DNA of 64,000 nt from HXMU1428-3 sp965215715 (GTDB lineage: Bacteria; Pseudomonadota; Alphaproteobacteria; Rhizobiales; HXMU1428-3): positions 1,922,001 through 1,986,000 of the forward strand of contig OZ244129.1 of assembly GCA_965215715.1 (NCBI GenBank), given 5' to 3'. The notes below the pieces were generated by a model. The model did not search any database. It was not told the origin of the DNA and was given only the letters and a program-made list of their open reading frames with translations. The first letter of the stretch is position 1. Every line of letters begins with the position of its first letter. A program made the translations under genes and the position numbers. This document shows, in pieces, positions 51,785-61,970 of this stretch.

Positions 51785-53545
51785 ATGAAGCGGTTATTCT
51801 TGATTTTGGTGTGTTTTGGCGTTGTTGGTGGCGGATTGTGGATGTGGCAAGGCCCCTTTTTGCAAGATCATGTGCAAAGCCGCTGGTCGCCAGAGGCAGG
51901 AACTGGCTTTCGTGAGGTTCAAGAGGTTACGGCCAAAAGCTTTATGGTGGCAACGGCCAATGTGCATGCCAGCCAGGCGGCGCGCGATATTATTGAACAA
52001 GGGGGCAATGCGTTGGATGCCACCATTGCGGCCCAACTTATGCTGACGTTGGTGGAGCCGCAATCTTCTGGCATTGGCGGCGGAGCGTTTTTGTTGTTTT
52101 GGGATGAGACTTCAAAGACGTTAAAAAGCTTTGATGGGCGTGAGACGGCACCAAGAGCAGTCGATGAAACTTTATTCCTCAAAGAAGATGGCTCGCCTTT
52201 GGGCTTTGGTGAAGCTGTACGCTCTGGCCGCTCCATAGGTGTTCCTGGTGTGATTGCCATGATGGAAAAAGTGCACAAACAATATGGCAAGCTTGAATGG
52301 GCCAAACTGTTTGGACCGGCCATTGAAAAGGCGCGCCAAGGATTTAAAATTTCGCATCGCTTAAACGCTTTGCTTGTTCGCAAAAAGGCCTCTTTTTTTA
52401 ACGCGCCAGCTCAGAAATTGTTTTTTGATGATCGTCAACAAGCCCTACCAGAGGGGACTGTTTTGAAAAACCAGGCCCTGGCGGATACCTTGCAAACCAT
52501 TGCTGAGCAAGGGGCTGCCGGTTTTTATCAAGGGCCCTTGGCACAAGCTATTGTTAAGGCCGCTCATGATGCCCCGGCTGTGCCCAGCGCGATGACGCTG
52601 GAGGATTTAAAAAATTATAAGGCCTTAGAGCGCCCGCCTGTTTGCGGGGCGTATCATAAATGGAACGTCTGCGGCATGGGCGCGCCCTCTTCAGGCGGGA
52701 CCACGGTGGCAATGATTTTGGGGCTAGCAGAGCGTTTCTCTCTTGGTAGCGAGCCGAACTTAGAGGCTTTACATATAATTGCAGAGGCTGAAAAGCTTAG
52801 CTATGCGGATCGCAATCATTATATGGCGGATGCTGATTTCATCCCGCAACCAACAGGTTTTCTTGACCGTTCTTATTTGGCTGATAGGGCCAAGCTGATC
52901 CAGCCTGACAGCGCGATGAAAAAGGCTTTGCCTGGCAACCCGGCAATGAGCACAAAGGCCATGCTTGGCCAGGATGCAACGATAGAGATGGGAGGCACCA
53001 GCCATATATCCATTGTTGATCGCCAAGGCAATGTGGTTTCCATGACCAGCAGCATTGAAGGGGCGTTTGGCTCTGGCCAAATGGTCAAGGGTTTTTTGCT
53101 CAACAATCAATTGACCGACTTTTCGTTCAGACCAAAAGATAAAGAGGGCAAACCGATTGCCAACCGGGTTCAGCCTTTAAAGCGGCCACGCTCTTCTATG
53201 TCGCCAACGATTGTTTTTGATCCAGAGGGCGCTCCTAAAATCGTGCTTGGCTCGCCTGGTGGGTCGCGGATTATATTGTTTGTCGCCAAATCTCTTATTG
53301 CTCATTTTGATTGGGGCATGGGGCCTCAGCAATCTATTGGCCTGTTTAATTTTGGCTCCAGAGGTTGGGGGTTTGAACTTGAAAACCGGCCTGAAGCGCT
53401 TGGCTTTGCCGCCAAACTTGAAGCGATGGGACATCAGGTGAGAAAAGGGGTTATGACCTCGGGCGCGCAAATGATTGTGATCGAAAAAGACCACCTAAAA
53501 GGAGGAGCTGATCCGCGAAGAGAAGGGGTTGTGTTGGGCGATTAG
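51785..53545 (+). CDS. ggt: gamma-glutamyltransferase
   Basis: Ggt cleaves glutathione and transfers its gamma-glutamyl group; it is made as one chain and self-cleaves. In 586 residues, one N-terminal helix (KRLFLILVCFGVVGGGLWMW) anchors or exports it. The fold is shown by GGNALDATIAAQLMLTLVEP, SSGIGGGAFLLFWD and GRETAPRAVDETLF. The catalytic Thr begins the small subunit at EMGGTSHISIVDRQGNVVSM, followed by SPGGSRI-like LGSPGGSRIILFV. The frame is open to 51677, but the ATG at 51785 gives the usual export start. It lies downstream of the lutB-ggt hairpin. Confidence 0.93.
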   Translation: MKRLFLILVCFGVVGGGLWMWQGPFLQDHVQSRWSPEAGTGFREVQEVTAKSFMVATANVHASQAARDIIEQGGNALDATIAAQLMLTLVEPQSSGIGGGAFLLFWDETSKTLKSFDGRETAPRAVDETLFLKEDGSPLGFGEAVRSGRSIGVPGVIAMMEKVHKQYGKLEWAKLFGPAIEKARQGFKISHRLNALLVRKKASFFNAPAQKLFFDDRQQALPEGTVLKNQALADTLQTIAEQGAAGFYQGPLAQAIVKAAHDAPAVPSAMTLEDLKNYKALERPPVCGAYHKWNVCGMGAPSSGGTTVAMILGLAERFSLGSEPNLEALHIIAEAEKLSYADRNHYMADADFIPQPTGFLDRSYLADRAKLIQPDSAMKKALPGNPAMSTKAMLGQDATIEMGGTSHISIVDRQGNVVSMTSSIEGAFGSGQMVKGFLLNNQLTDFSFRPKDKEGKPIANRVQPLKRPRSSMSPTIVFDPEGAPKIVLGSPGGSRIILFVAKSLIAHFDWGMGPQQSIGLFNFGSRGWGFELENRPEALGFAAKLEAMGHQVRKGVMTSGAQMIVIEKDHLKGGADPRREGVVLGD

Positions 53546-53596
53546 CTTCCTATACTGGCCATTAAAATTCTATGGCACTACTTTGAGCAAAATTTT

Positions 53597-54583
53597 ATGA
53601 CTTCTCAAATTATTAATGTGGTTGGCGCTGGCATTTTTGGGCTTTGGCAGGCTTATAGATTAGCAAATGATGGCTTTCAGGTTCGCTTGTATGAAAAAAG
53701 CGCCCAGCCGTTTGCCAATAGTTCTAGCCGTTTGGCCGGCGCAATGCTCGCCCCGTTTTGTGAGGCAGAGGCAAGCGAACAGCACCTTATTCCCCATGCT
53801 TTGCAATCGCTTGAGTTGTGGCGCGCCAGCCCGTTTGCACTGGTTGAAAATGGGACCTTAATTGTTGCCCCGCCGCGCGATGGGGCTGAATTGACCGCAT
53901 TTGCAAAACGGACCCTGGGCCACCAAAAGGTTGAGCAACATGACATTGAGAAACTAGAACCGGATTTGGCGGATCGGTTTGCGCACGGATTGTATTACAA
54001 CCAAGAAGCCCACCTTGCACCGCGCCCCGTCCTGCAAGATATTTTGGATCACTTTATTGACCTTGGTGGACATGCCTTTTTTGGGCATGAGGGTGAACGG
54101 CCAGAGGCTGATTATGAGATTGACACGCGCGGTATGGGGGCCAAACAATCTCTTATCCAGTTGCGCCCAGTGCGCGGGGAAATGGCTGTGGTGGAGGCCA
54201 AAGAGCTGCACTTTTCACGCCCTATTCGCCTGCTGCACCCGCGCAATCCTTGTTACATTGTACCCTGGCCGAATAACCAGTACATGATTGGGGCAACGGT
54301 GATTGAATCTGATGATGAGGGGCCGGTGTGTGTGCGCTCTGGCTTGGAATTATTGGGCGCTGCCTTTACGGTTCATCCAGGGTTTGGGGAAGCAAAAATC
54401 CTTGAATTAAGCGCTGGTACGCGGCCCTCTTTTCCTGATAATATTCCTAAAATTATGGCTGAGGGCTCTTCCATTATGGTCAATGGAGCTTATCGGCATG
54501 GATTTTTATTGGCCCCCCTTTTGGCAGCTGAGGTTTCTTCCTATATAAGGGAAGGGGAAAAGCAAGGAGCGTTTTTTCAATGA
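53597..54583 (+). CDS. thiO: glycine oxidase ThiO (FAD-dependent)
   Basis: ThiO oxidises glycine to iminoglycine, the thiazole precursor used by ThiG. The 328-residue protein begins with an FAD-binding Rossmann motif (NVVGAGIFGLWQAYRLA), has SSSRLAGAMLAPFCEAE typical of ThiO, and the C-terminal GAYRHGFLLAPLLA that lines the flavin. It is the first gene of thiOSGE and overlaps thiS by 4 bp. No TPP riboswitch is seen in the 51-bp gap upstream. Confidence 0.92.
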   Translation: MTSQIINVVGAGIFGLWQAYRLANDGFQVRLYEKSAQPFANSSSRLAGAMLAPFCEAEASEQHLIPHALQSLELWRASPFALVENGTLIVAPPRDGAELTAFAKRTLGHQKVEQHDIEKLEPDLADRFAHGLYYNQEAHLAPRPVLQDILDHFIDLGGHAFFGHEGERPEADYEIDTRGMGAKQSLIQLRPVRGEMAVVEAKELHFSRPIRLLHPRNPCYIVPWPNNQYMIGATVIESDDEGPVCVRSGLELLGAAFTVHPGFGEAKILELSAGTRPSFPDNIPKIMAEGSSIMVNGAYRHGFLLAPLLAAEVSSYIREGEKQGAFFQ

Positions 54584-54777
54584 ATGTCGTGATAAATGGT
54601 GAACCTCAAAACATTGATGAAGAAACCTTGTTTCAACTGTGCAAACGGTATAATGATCACCCTGATTTTATTGCTACAGCTGTGAACGGTGAATTTGTCA
54701 CGGTTAAGGAGCGGGCCGAATGCCGGCTTAAAGAGGGGGATAATATTGAGATCCTCTCGCCGCGCCAAGGGGGGTGA
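54580..54777 (+). CDS. thiS: sulfur carrier protein ThiS
   Basis: The 65-residue ubiquitin-like protein starts NVVINGEPQNIDEETLFQLC and ends in RQGG; the terminal Gly-Gly accepts sulfur as a thiocarboxylate for thiazole synthesis. ATGA overlap couples it to thiO. Confidence 0.94.
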   Translation: MNVVINGEPQNIDEETLFQLCKRYNDHPDFIATAVNGEFVTVKERAECRLKEGDNIEILSPRQGG

Positions 54778-54818
54778 TTGTGGTTGCCCAAATAGGATCG
54801 TTACTTTTAATTTTATGA

Positions 54819-55625
54819 ATGGAAGTTATGTCAAACGCGTCGTTTCAACTTTATGATACCCCTCTTAGCTCACGCTTGTTGTTAGGCAGTGCGCTTTACC
54901 CGTCTCCGCGCGCGTTAGAAGAGGCGGTGAAGCGCTCGGGCACAAAAATTATCACCCTGTCTTTGCGGCGTGAAACCGCACGCGATAGTGGTGCACAAGA
55001 TTTTTGGGCGTTAATGCAATCACTCAATGTTAATTTATTGCCCAATACGGCCGGGTGCCGCACAGCCAAAGAAGCCATTACCACCGCGCTTATGGGGCGT
55101 GAATTGTTTGGCACCAAATGGGTCAAGATTGAAGTGATTGCCAATGATGACACCTTGCAGCCAGACTTGTTTGGTTTGGTTGAGGCGACCCAAGAGTTGT
55201 GCGCCCAAGGGTTTGAAGTGTTCCCTTACACTACGGAAGATTTGGGCGCGGCTGACAAGCTGTTAGCTGCTGGGGCCAAAGTATTAATGCCGTGGGGGGC
55301 CCCTATTGGCACCGGGCGCGGGTTGATGAACCCTTATGCTCTGAAAACCATGCGTAATTATTTTCCCGATGTGCCTTTAATCATTGATGCGGGCATTGGC
55401 GCCCCCTCTCATGCGGCAGCCGCTATGGAGATGGGGTATGACGCCATCCTTTTGAATACGGCTGTGGCAAAAGCGGGTGACCCGGTTAAAATGGCATACG
55501 CCTTCAAATTAGCCATTGAAGCTGGCCGTGAAGCCTTTGAAGCGCTAATTATTGAAGAGCGCGATATGGCGAGCCCTTCCACGCCTGTTGCTGGCACGCC
55601 GTTTTTTGATCTTGAAAAACTATAA
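54819..55625 (+). CDS. thiG: thiazole synthase ThiG
   Basis: ThiG builds the thiazole phosphate ring from deoxyxylulose phosphate, ThiS-thiocarboxylate and iminoglycine. The 268-residue TIM barrel has SSRLLLGSALYPS, NLLPNTAGCRTAKEAITTAL, the Schiff-base Lys in KWVKIEVIANDD, PWGAPIGTGRGLMNPYA and LIIDAGIGAPSHAAAAME. The start is uncertain: ATG at 54819 or at 54828, neither with an ideal ribosome site. It follows thiS by 41 bp. Confidence 0.95.
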   Translation: MEVMSNASFQLYDTPLSSRLLLGSALYPSPRALEEAVKRSGTKIITLSLRRETARDSGAQDFWALMQSLNVNLLPNTAGCRTAKEAITTALMGRELFGTKWVKIEVIANDDTLQPDLFGLVEATQELCAQGFEVFPYTTEDLGAADKLLAAGAKVLMPWGAPIGTGRGLMNPYALKTMRNYFPDVPLIIDAGIGAPSHAAAAMEMGYDAILLNTAVAKAGDPVKMAYAFKLAIEAGREAFEALIIEERDMASPSTPVAGTPFFDLEKL

Positions 55626-55655
55626 ATCTTAAATTTTATCCCTTGGAGTCTTTAC

Positions 55656-56255
55656 GTGTCTTTTGCTCGTTTTTATCCTGTTATGCCTGATCTTGAATGG
55701 ATTGAGACCGTTGCCCCCTTGGGGATTAAAGTGGTTCAACTGCGCTTGAAAGATGCTTCTGACACGGAAATTGAACGGCAAATTAAGGGCGCCTTGCAAG
55801 TTTGCAAAATACATAATGTGCAATTGATCGTGAATGATTATTGGCAAGAAGCGATTAACTTAGGCGCTGATTATATTCATCTTGGACAAGAAGATTTGGC
55901 AGATGCAGATTTGAAAGCCATCAAACAAGCCGGACTTAAACTTGGCGTTAGCACTCATTCAGACCAAGAGCTGGCTATCGCTTTAAAGGCTGAGCCTGAT
56001 TACATTGCCCTTGGGCCCGTTTATGAAACAATTTTGAAAGAAATGAAATGGGCGCCGCAAGGTTTGGGCAATGTGACCAAATGGAGGGACAAGATTAACG
56101 TTCCCCTGATTGCTATTGGCGGTATTAATTTAGAGCGCGCGCCTTTGGTGTTAGAGGCCGGTGCTGATAGCGTGGCTGTGGTGACAGATATTGTCACGTC
56201 ACAAAGCCCTGCGGACCAAACTTTGAAATGGGTAAACCTGCTTGAGACGCTTTAA
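55656..56255 (+). CDS. thiE: thiamine phosphate synthase ThiE
   Basis: ThiE joins thiazole phosphate and hydroxymethylpyrimidine diphosphate. The 199-residue TIM barrel contains VVQLRLKDASD, LIVNDYWQEAINLGADYIHL, GQEDLADAD, LGVSTHSDQE, IALGPVYET and PLIAIGGINLERA. It starts with GTG, with GGAG eight bases before. thiC and thiD are not in the window, so the pyrimidine half is made elsewhere. The protein is slightly short of typical ThiE (210). Confidence 0.93.
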   Translation: MSFARFYPVMPDLEWIETVAPLGIKVVQLRLKDASDTEIERQIKGALQVCKIHNVQLIVNDYWQEAINLGADYIHLGQEDLADADLKAIKQAGLKLGVSTHSDQELAIALKAEPDYIALGPVYETILKEMKWAPQGLGNVTKWRDKINVPLIAIGGINLERAPLVLEAGADSVAVVTDIVTSQSPADQTLKWVNLLETL

Positions 56256-56664
56256 ACACCGTTTCTATATTATCAGATAAGCAACTGATGTGTCTGACAC
56301 TATTGAATTAATTGGTGTTGTTAAATTGAGGTTTGCGGCTCACAGCAATGGGTGGTGCAGTGTCCATTTTACGCAAATCTTGGCAGAGTGGGCACAAATG
56401 GTTCTAGAAAATTAGCCCTTCCATTCGCCCTTCATTAACCTAAAAACTTATCTGGCTAGAGCTCCTTTAAATATTAAATTTTTGTCATCTTGGCGAATTT
56501 TGGTTGACCTGCCATCGTTTAGACATTCTCATTTAGACTAATTGCTTTCAAGGTGTTACCCTTATTCTCTGGGTTTTACTGTGTTCGTGGTGGCCTCTCT
56601 TTTTTAGCCTTATGTTGGCAACAGAATGAAAAGGCGCACCGCCAAACTAAACGAGGTTTAATTC
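56256..56664. other. thiE to alpha-2-macroglobulin intergenic region
   Basis: These 409 bp hold the end of the thi transcript and the promoter of the macroglobulin gene. I see no repeat, RNA or small gene of note. GAGG lies eight bases before the next start. Confidence 0.5.
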
Positions 56665-59600
56665 ATGCGCCCTTCCCTTGATATTCGTTCCTGTGCCCTT
56701 AAGCTTTATCTCACTCAAGTTTTTGTGCTGTTTACAGTGTTTTTTGCTCTTTGCCTTCTTGTTCTGCCACGAACGGGTATGGCCGAGCCGTTGATTTTTT
56801 CTCATTCCAATTCGCTTTATGAAGCCAATCAATATTTAAAACGGATCAAGGCGCAAACCCAAGATGAGGCGCAACCGCTTGAGGTTTGGATCAAACGGGC
56901 AATTATGGCGCGCGAGGCCAACCCGCATTCAGCGCGGCGTTATTATGAATCTGGGCTGCATTTACAACCCAATAAACCCACTCTTTGGCTGCAATTGGCC
57001 AAAACCATACAGTCCATTTCCGTACAGCAAAAAAAATCTCGCGGGCGGCATGCTTTTTACCGGGATGGGACAGCGGCCAGTTTTAATGCCTTTCGGTTTG
57101 CAAAAGATAAAAGCATACAAGCAGATGCGCTGGCTGTGCTGGCGTATTTTTTACGTGCCCGGTCTTATTGGCGCCCGTCTTTGAATGCTTATAAAGCCAG
57201 CCTTGACCTGCAAGATAACGACGAAGTGGCAAAAATCTATCAGCAATTGCGGGCCGAAAAAGGCTTCCGCATGACCAATTATAAAATCAATTCAGACCTG
57301 AGCCAGCCGCAATTGTGCATGCAATTTTCTGAAAACCTATTTTCGCGCGGTACGGATTATTCCACCTTTTTTAAAGTCAATAATCAGGACCCGGATGGGG
57401 TGCGGGTTGAACGGCGGCAAATTTGTATTGATGGGTTTAAACATGGGGAAACTTATCAAATATCAGTGCGCCAAGGCTTGCCCTCAACGGTTGGTGAGCA
57501 ACTTTTAAAAACCTCTGACATCACCGTTTATGTACGTGACCGTAGCCCCTCTGTGAGGTTTGCAAGCAAAGCCTATGTGCTGCCAAAATTTGGCCAACGC
57601 GGCTTACCGCTGATGAGTGTAAACACCAAGGAAGCCATGCTCCGGATATACCGGGTGGGTGATCGCAATTTGTTAAGCACAGTGATGGATGGGCGGTTTC
57701 GCTCCAACTTGAATGATTATGATGCGCGTGAATTGGCCAATAAATTTGGTGCTGAAATTTACAAGGGGGCTGTTGAAATTGCCTCGGAGCTGAACAAAGA
57801 CATTAAAACAGCTGTGCCAGTACAAACGGCGGTGCCTGATATGAAGCCGGGGCTCTATGTGGTTCGCGCCTGGCCAAAGAACTCTAAGCATGGCTCGAAC
57901 CGGGGGGCCACGCAATGGTTTATCGTCTCTGATCTTGGGCTGGCGACCTTGAAAGCGCAAAACGGCCTTTATGGGTTTGTGCGCTCTATCACCGATGCCA
58001 TACCGAAAAAAGGTGTTTTGGTGAAATTGCTGGCCAAAAACAATGAAATTTTGGGCTCTTCGATTAGTGATGAGAAAGGCATGGTGACGTTTGATGCCGG
58101 CTTGTTGCGCGGTAAAGGGGGTAACAGCCCTGCCTTGTTGGTGGCTGAGAACAGTGATGGCGATTATGGCTTTGTAGATTTGTCAAAAGCGGCCTTTGAT
58201 TTAACAGATCGCGGCGTTGCTGGCCGGCAAGCGCCGGGGCCTTTGGATGGTTTTGTGTTTACGGAACGCGGAGTTTATCGCCCGGGCGAAGAGGTGCAGC
58301 TGACTGCCCTTCTGCGCGACCAACAAGGGCTTGGTGTTTCCGATATGCCTTTGACCGTGGTGATCACCCGGCCGGATGGCAAAGAACATACCCGCGTGAC
58401 CTTGGCCGATCAAGGGGCCGGTGGGCGCAGCTATAGCATGCCGCTTATTCAATCAGCCATGACAGGCACGTGGCGGGTCAAACTGTTGGGGGATGACAAA
58501 CGTGCCTCGATTGGTTCCACGTCCTTTTTGGTGGAAGATTATGTGCCAGAACGCATGGAACTGACCTTGCGCAAAGAAAGCGAGATTTGGTCAAGCGCCA
58601 CTCAAGCTGAGATTAAAGTGGCTGGGACCTATCTTTATGGCGCGCCTGCTGCCAAACATCAGCTGAAAGGGGATTTCACGATCTCTAAGAAATCGTCTGG
58701 TTTGAAAGGATATGAGGGCTATCAATTTGGGTTAGCGGATGAGAAGTTTTTAAATGTTCACAAGTCTTTGACCAATATTGGGCTGCTTAACGAAAAGGGC
58801 AAAACAACGTTGACCCTTGATTTGCCAGCTTTTGAGCGCCCTTCCAAACCAATTGAAGCGAAGATTAATTTGCGGTTGCTAGAGCCAGGTGGGCGGCAAG
58901 TGGTGCGTGCGGTAACCTTGCCCGTTGCCAATGAGCGGCCGATGATTGGGATTAAAACCATCTCAACGCCTGCACAAATGAAGGAGCAGAAAACAGCCCA
59001 ATTTGATATTGTGCGGCTGGACAAAAAGGGCCGGCAAGAGGCTGAAAGTTTGCGTTGGGAATTGGTTGAAATTACCAAGCACTATCAATGGTACAATCAA
59101 AATGGCTATTGGCGTTATGAGCCGGTTGTATATACCAACCGGGTGGCCAAAGGCACAGTTGAAACGCAAGAAGATGGTGCAGCGCGCATTGAGATGCCGG
59201 TGAAGCGCGGGCAGTACCGCTTGGAGATTGTCTCGCATACCTATAACCAGCTTGCCGCCAGCACCAACTTTAGTGTTGATTGGTATGCGGCAAAAGACGC
59301 CGACACGCCTGATGTTTTGGAAATTGCTACTGACAAAGCGCAATATTCACTTGGGGACCAATTGCAAGTGCGGGTGAAACCGCAAGCCAAAGGGCGCACC
59401 TTGGTGGCCGTGATGAATGAAACTGTCCTTGACATCAGGGAAGTTAATCTGGATGAGGCGGGCGGCGAGGTTGGCTTTACGGTTGATAAAAAATGGGGCG
59501 TTGGGGCTTATGCGATTGCCATGCATTACCATGTTATGGACGAACAGCAAAGCCAGATGCCGGGCCGGGCCATTGGTGTTAAATGGATTAAGATTGATGA

Positions 59601-61965
59601 GGAGCCGCGCACCCTGAATATATCTGTTGGGTTGCCCCAACATCACGTGGCGAATAAGGTTTTGAAACTCCCCGTGCAGGTTACCGGCCTGTCAGAAGGG
59701 GAAAAAGCCTTTGTAACCATTGCCGCTGTTGATGAGGGCATTTTAAGCCTGACCGGGTATAAGACCCCAATGCCGCAAACGCATTATTATGGGCAGCGGC
59801 GTTTGGCCACGCAGATCCGTGATGTTTATGGGCATTTGATTGATGGCATGGGCGGGGCACAAGGGCGCATTCGCTCTGGTGGTGACGCTGGTGGGCTCGC
59901 TCTGCAAGGGGCGCCCAATAGCATTAAGCCGGTGGCGCTTTATTCTGGCATTGTGGCGTTGGATGATAATGGCCAGGCTGAAATTGCCTTTGAAGTGCCC
60001 CAATTTAACGGCGCCTTGCGGGTGATGAGCATGGCCTGGAGCCAAAACAAGCTGGGGGCTTCAAGCGAAAAACTGATTGTGCGTGACCCGGTGGTTGTTT
60101 TGGCCAGCACGCCGTTGTTCTTAACCAAAGGCGATCAATCACGTTTGTTCTTGTCCATTGATAATGTTGATGGGCCGGAAGGGGCGTATAAGATTGATGT
60201 ATCTGCCAATGAGGGGTTGACGTTTGATGCCTCGCAATTTGATGCCCCGTTTGAATTGAGCAAGGGGAGGCGGGTGAATGTGGCGCTTACCATGACAGCG
60301 AAAAAAATTGGCCTGGCCACTATAAAGCTGTCTTTGCGCCATCAACCACAAGACCCCTCTGGTCCTTCCTTAGAGATTAGCCAGGCTTATGATCTGATGA
60401 TTAAACCAGCGCAACCTAATGCGTCGTGGCGCACTGTGAAAAAACTGGCGGCCAATGGGGGCAAGCTGACCTTTAGCAAGGATATCTTCTCCGATATCAT
60501 TCCTGAGACGGCACAAGCTTCCCTTTCTGTTGGGCATTTGGCCGGGCTTGATGTGCCAGGCCTGTTTGAAGCGCTTGATCGCTACCCGTATGGCTGTGCG
60601 GAGCAAACCACCAGCCGGGCGATGCCGTTGCTTTATCTGTCCAAATTGGCGCCGTCTTATGGCCAAACCTTAGCTGAGGATCTGCCCAAGCGGATTGACA
60701 AAGCCATTACCCGGCTCGCTTCTTTGCAAAACAGCCAAGGTGGGTTTGGGCTATGGTCACCTCATTCTGTCGATATGTGGTTGACCGCTTATGTGACAGA
60801 CTTTCTCACCCGGGCGCGGGAACAAAAATTCCCGGTTGATCCAGAAATGGTGGCCATTGCGCTGCAACGGTTGAAAAACTCTGTGAACTTTGCCAGTGAC
60901 TTTAAGAAGGGGGGCGAGGACATTGCTTATGCCCTTTATGTGCTGGCGCGCAATGGCGAGGCTAATGTGGGTGACTTGCGCTATTATGCTGATACGAAAA
61001 TTAGCCATTTCTCAACCCCTATTGCCCAAGCCCAGATCGCGGCCAGCTTGGCCATGTACGGCGACACTGAGCGGGCCCAAAGAGCGTTTCAGACGGCCTA
61101 TCAAACCATGCAAAACGCGCCTGATGAAGGTGAGATTGCCTCTTACCGTCGTGATTATGGCACCCGTTTGCGGGACCGGGCTGCTTTGTTGGCTTTAAGC
61201 TCTGAGGCTAAAAATTCGCAGTTGCCGAAACTTGAATTGATCAATGCCATGGTGCAAGAGCGGGCTGAGAAGACCTTTACTTCCACGCAAGAAAATGCCT
61301 GGATGCTGTTGGCAGCCAATGCATTGGAAGACCAAGACCGGGCGATTTTGCTTGATGTCAATGGGCAAGAACGCCAGGGGCTGTATCGCCAACGGTTTAC
61401 GCCGGCCCAGCTTAACTCTCAGGACTTGGAGATCACCAACAAAAGTGCTGAAGAGGTCTCAGCTGTGTTGACCATTCACGGTTCTGCCAACAATCCATTG
61501 CCCGCGTTGGAGAAAAACATAGGCTTAAAACGCCAATTCTTTTCCCTGGCTGGCAAGGAAATCTCACTGTTGAATGCCAAGCAAAATGACCGGGTGGTGG
61601 TTGTGTTGACCATTTCCGATCATGCGCATAAGGGTGGGCGGTTGTTACTGACCGATCATTTGCCAGCTGGCTTTATGATTGAAAACCCTAATCTGGTGAC
61701 TGGTAGTAACTTGGCCAATTTTGCCTGGATAAAACCTTCCGTATGGCCGGTTCATCAAAGTTTCCGGGATGATAAATTTGTGGCTGCCTTTAACCTTTCA
61801 AGTGCGCGCAACAAAGCTGAACCGCGCACCATTCAGGTTGCCTATATTATGCGGGCGGCTCATGATGGACGTTACATTCACCCAGCGGCACATGTGGAGG
61901 ATATGTACCGACCCAACCGCTTTGCGCGCACTGGCGCACAGCATGTGATTGTTGAGCGGCCATAA
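56665..61965 (+). CDS. bacterial alpha-2-macroglobulin family protein (YfhM-like)
   Basis: This 1766-residue exported protein traps proteases. A long signal sequence (FVLFTVFFALCLLVLP, then RTGMA before EPLIF) is followed by a TPR-like region (40-200), macroglobulin domains (LDGFVFTERGVYRPGEEVQL, MELTLRKESEIW), and a bait-like region (DEGILSLTGYKTPMP...). A thioester domain has RYPYGCAEQTTSRAMPLL, where Cys and Gln of CAEQ form the reactive thioester. There is no lipobox. pbpC follows 5 bp later; macroglobulin and PbpC genes are often paired, suggesting defence during wall damage. Confidence 0.95.
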   Translation: MRPSLDIRSCALKLYLTQVFVLFTVFFALCLLVLPRTGMAEPLIFSHSNSLYEANQYLKRIKAQTQDEAQPLEVWIKRAIMAREANPHSARRYYESGLHLQPNKPTLWLQLAKTIQSISVQQKKSRGRHAFYRDGTAASFNAFRFAKDKSIQADALAVLAYFLRARSYWRPSLNAYKASLDLQDNDEVAKIYQQLRAEKGFRMTNYKINSDLSQPQLCMQFSENLFSRGTDYSTFFKVNNQDPDGVRVERRQICIDGFKHGETYQISVRQGLPSTVGEQLLKTSDITVYVRDRSPSVRFASKAYVLPKFGQRGLPLMSVNTKEAMLRIYRVGDRNLLSTVMDGRFRSNLNDYDARELANKFGAEIYKGAVEIASELNKDIKTAVPVQTAVPDMKPGLYVVRAWPKNSKHGSNRGATQWFIVSDLGLATLKAQNGLYGFVRSITDAIPKKGVLVKLLAKNNEILGSSISDEKGMVTFDAGLLRGKGGNSPALLVAENSDGDYGFVDLSKAAFDLTDRGVAGRQAPGPLDGFVFTERGVYRPGEEVQLTALLRDQQGLGVSDMPLTVVITRPDGKEHTRVTLADQGAGGRSYSMPLIQSAMTGTWRVKLLGDDKRASIGSTSFLVEDYVPERMELTLRKESEIWSSATQAEIKVAGTYLYGAPAAKHQLKGDFTISKKSSGLKGYEGYQFGLADEKFLNVHKSLTNIGLLNEKGKTTLTLDLPAFERPSKPIEAKINLRLLEPGGRQVVRAVTLPVANERPMIGIKTISTPAQMKEQKTAQFDIVRLDKKGRQEAESLRWELVEITKHYQWYNQNGYWRYEPVVYTNRVAKGTVETQEDGAARIEMPVKRGQYRLEIVSHTYNQLAASTNFSVDWYAAKDADTPDVLEIATDKAQYSLGDQLQVRVKPQAKGRTLVAVMNETVLDIREVNLDEAGGEVGFTVDKKWGVGAYAIAMHYHVMDEQQSQMPGRAIGVKWIKIDEEPRTLNISVGLPQHHVANKVLKLPVQVTGLSEGEKAFVTIAAVDEGILSLTGYKTPMPQTHYYGQRRLATQIRDVYGHLIDGMGGAQGRIRSGGDAGGLALQGAPNSIKPVALYSGIVALDDNGQAEIAFEVPQFNGALRVMSMAWSQNKLGASSEKLIVRDPVVVLASTPLFLTKGDQSRLFLSIDNVDGPEGAYKIDVSANEGLTFDASQFDAPFELSKGRRVNVALTMTAKKIGLATIKLSLRHQPQDPSGPSLEISQAYDLMIKPAQPNASWRTVKKLAANGGKLTFSKDIFSDIIPETAQASLSVGHLAGLDVPGLFEALDRYPYGCAEQTTSRAMPLLYLSKLAPSYGQTLAEDLPKRIDKAITRLASLQNSQGGFGLWSPHSVDMWLTAYVTDFLTRAREQKFPVDPEMVAIALQRLKNSVNFASDFKKGGEDIAYALYVLARNGEANVGDLRYYADTKISHFSTPIAQAQIAASLAMYGDTERAQRAFQTAYQTMQNAPDEGEIASYRRDYGTRLRDRAALLALSSEAKNSQLPKLELINAMVQERAEKTFTSTQENAWMLLAANALEDQDRAILLDVNGQERQGLYRQRFTPAQLNSQDLEITNKSAEEVSAVLTIHGSANNPLPALEKNIGLKRQFFSLAGKEISLLNAKQNDRVVVVLTISDHAHKGGRLLLTDHLPAGFMIENPNLVTGSNLANFAWIKPSVWPVHQSFRDDKFVAAFNLSSARNKAEPRTIQVAYIMRAAHDGRYIHPAAHVEDMYRPNRFARTGAQHVIVERP

Positions 61966-61970
61966 GTGTC

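Noticed and set aside
53546..53596. TPP riboswitch before thiO
   Set aside because: The gap is only 51 bp and lacks the conserved CTGAGA-type core; no room for the structure.
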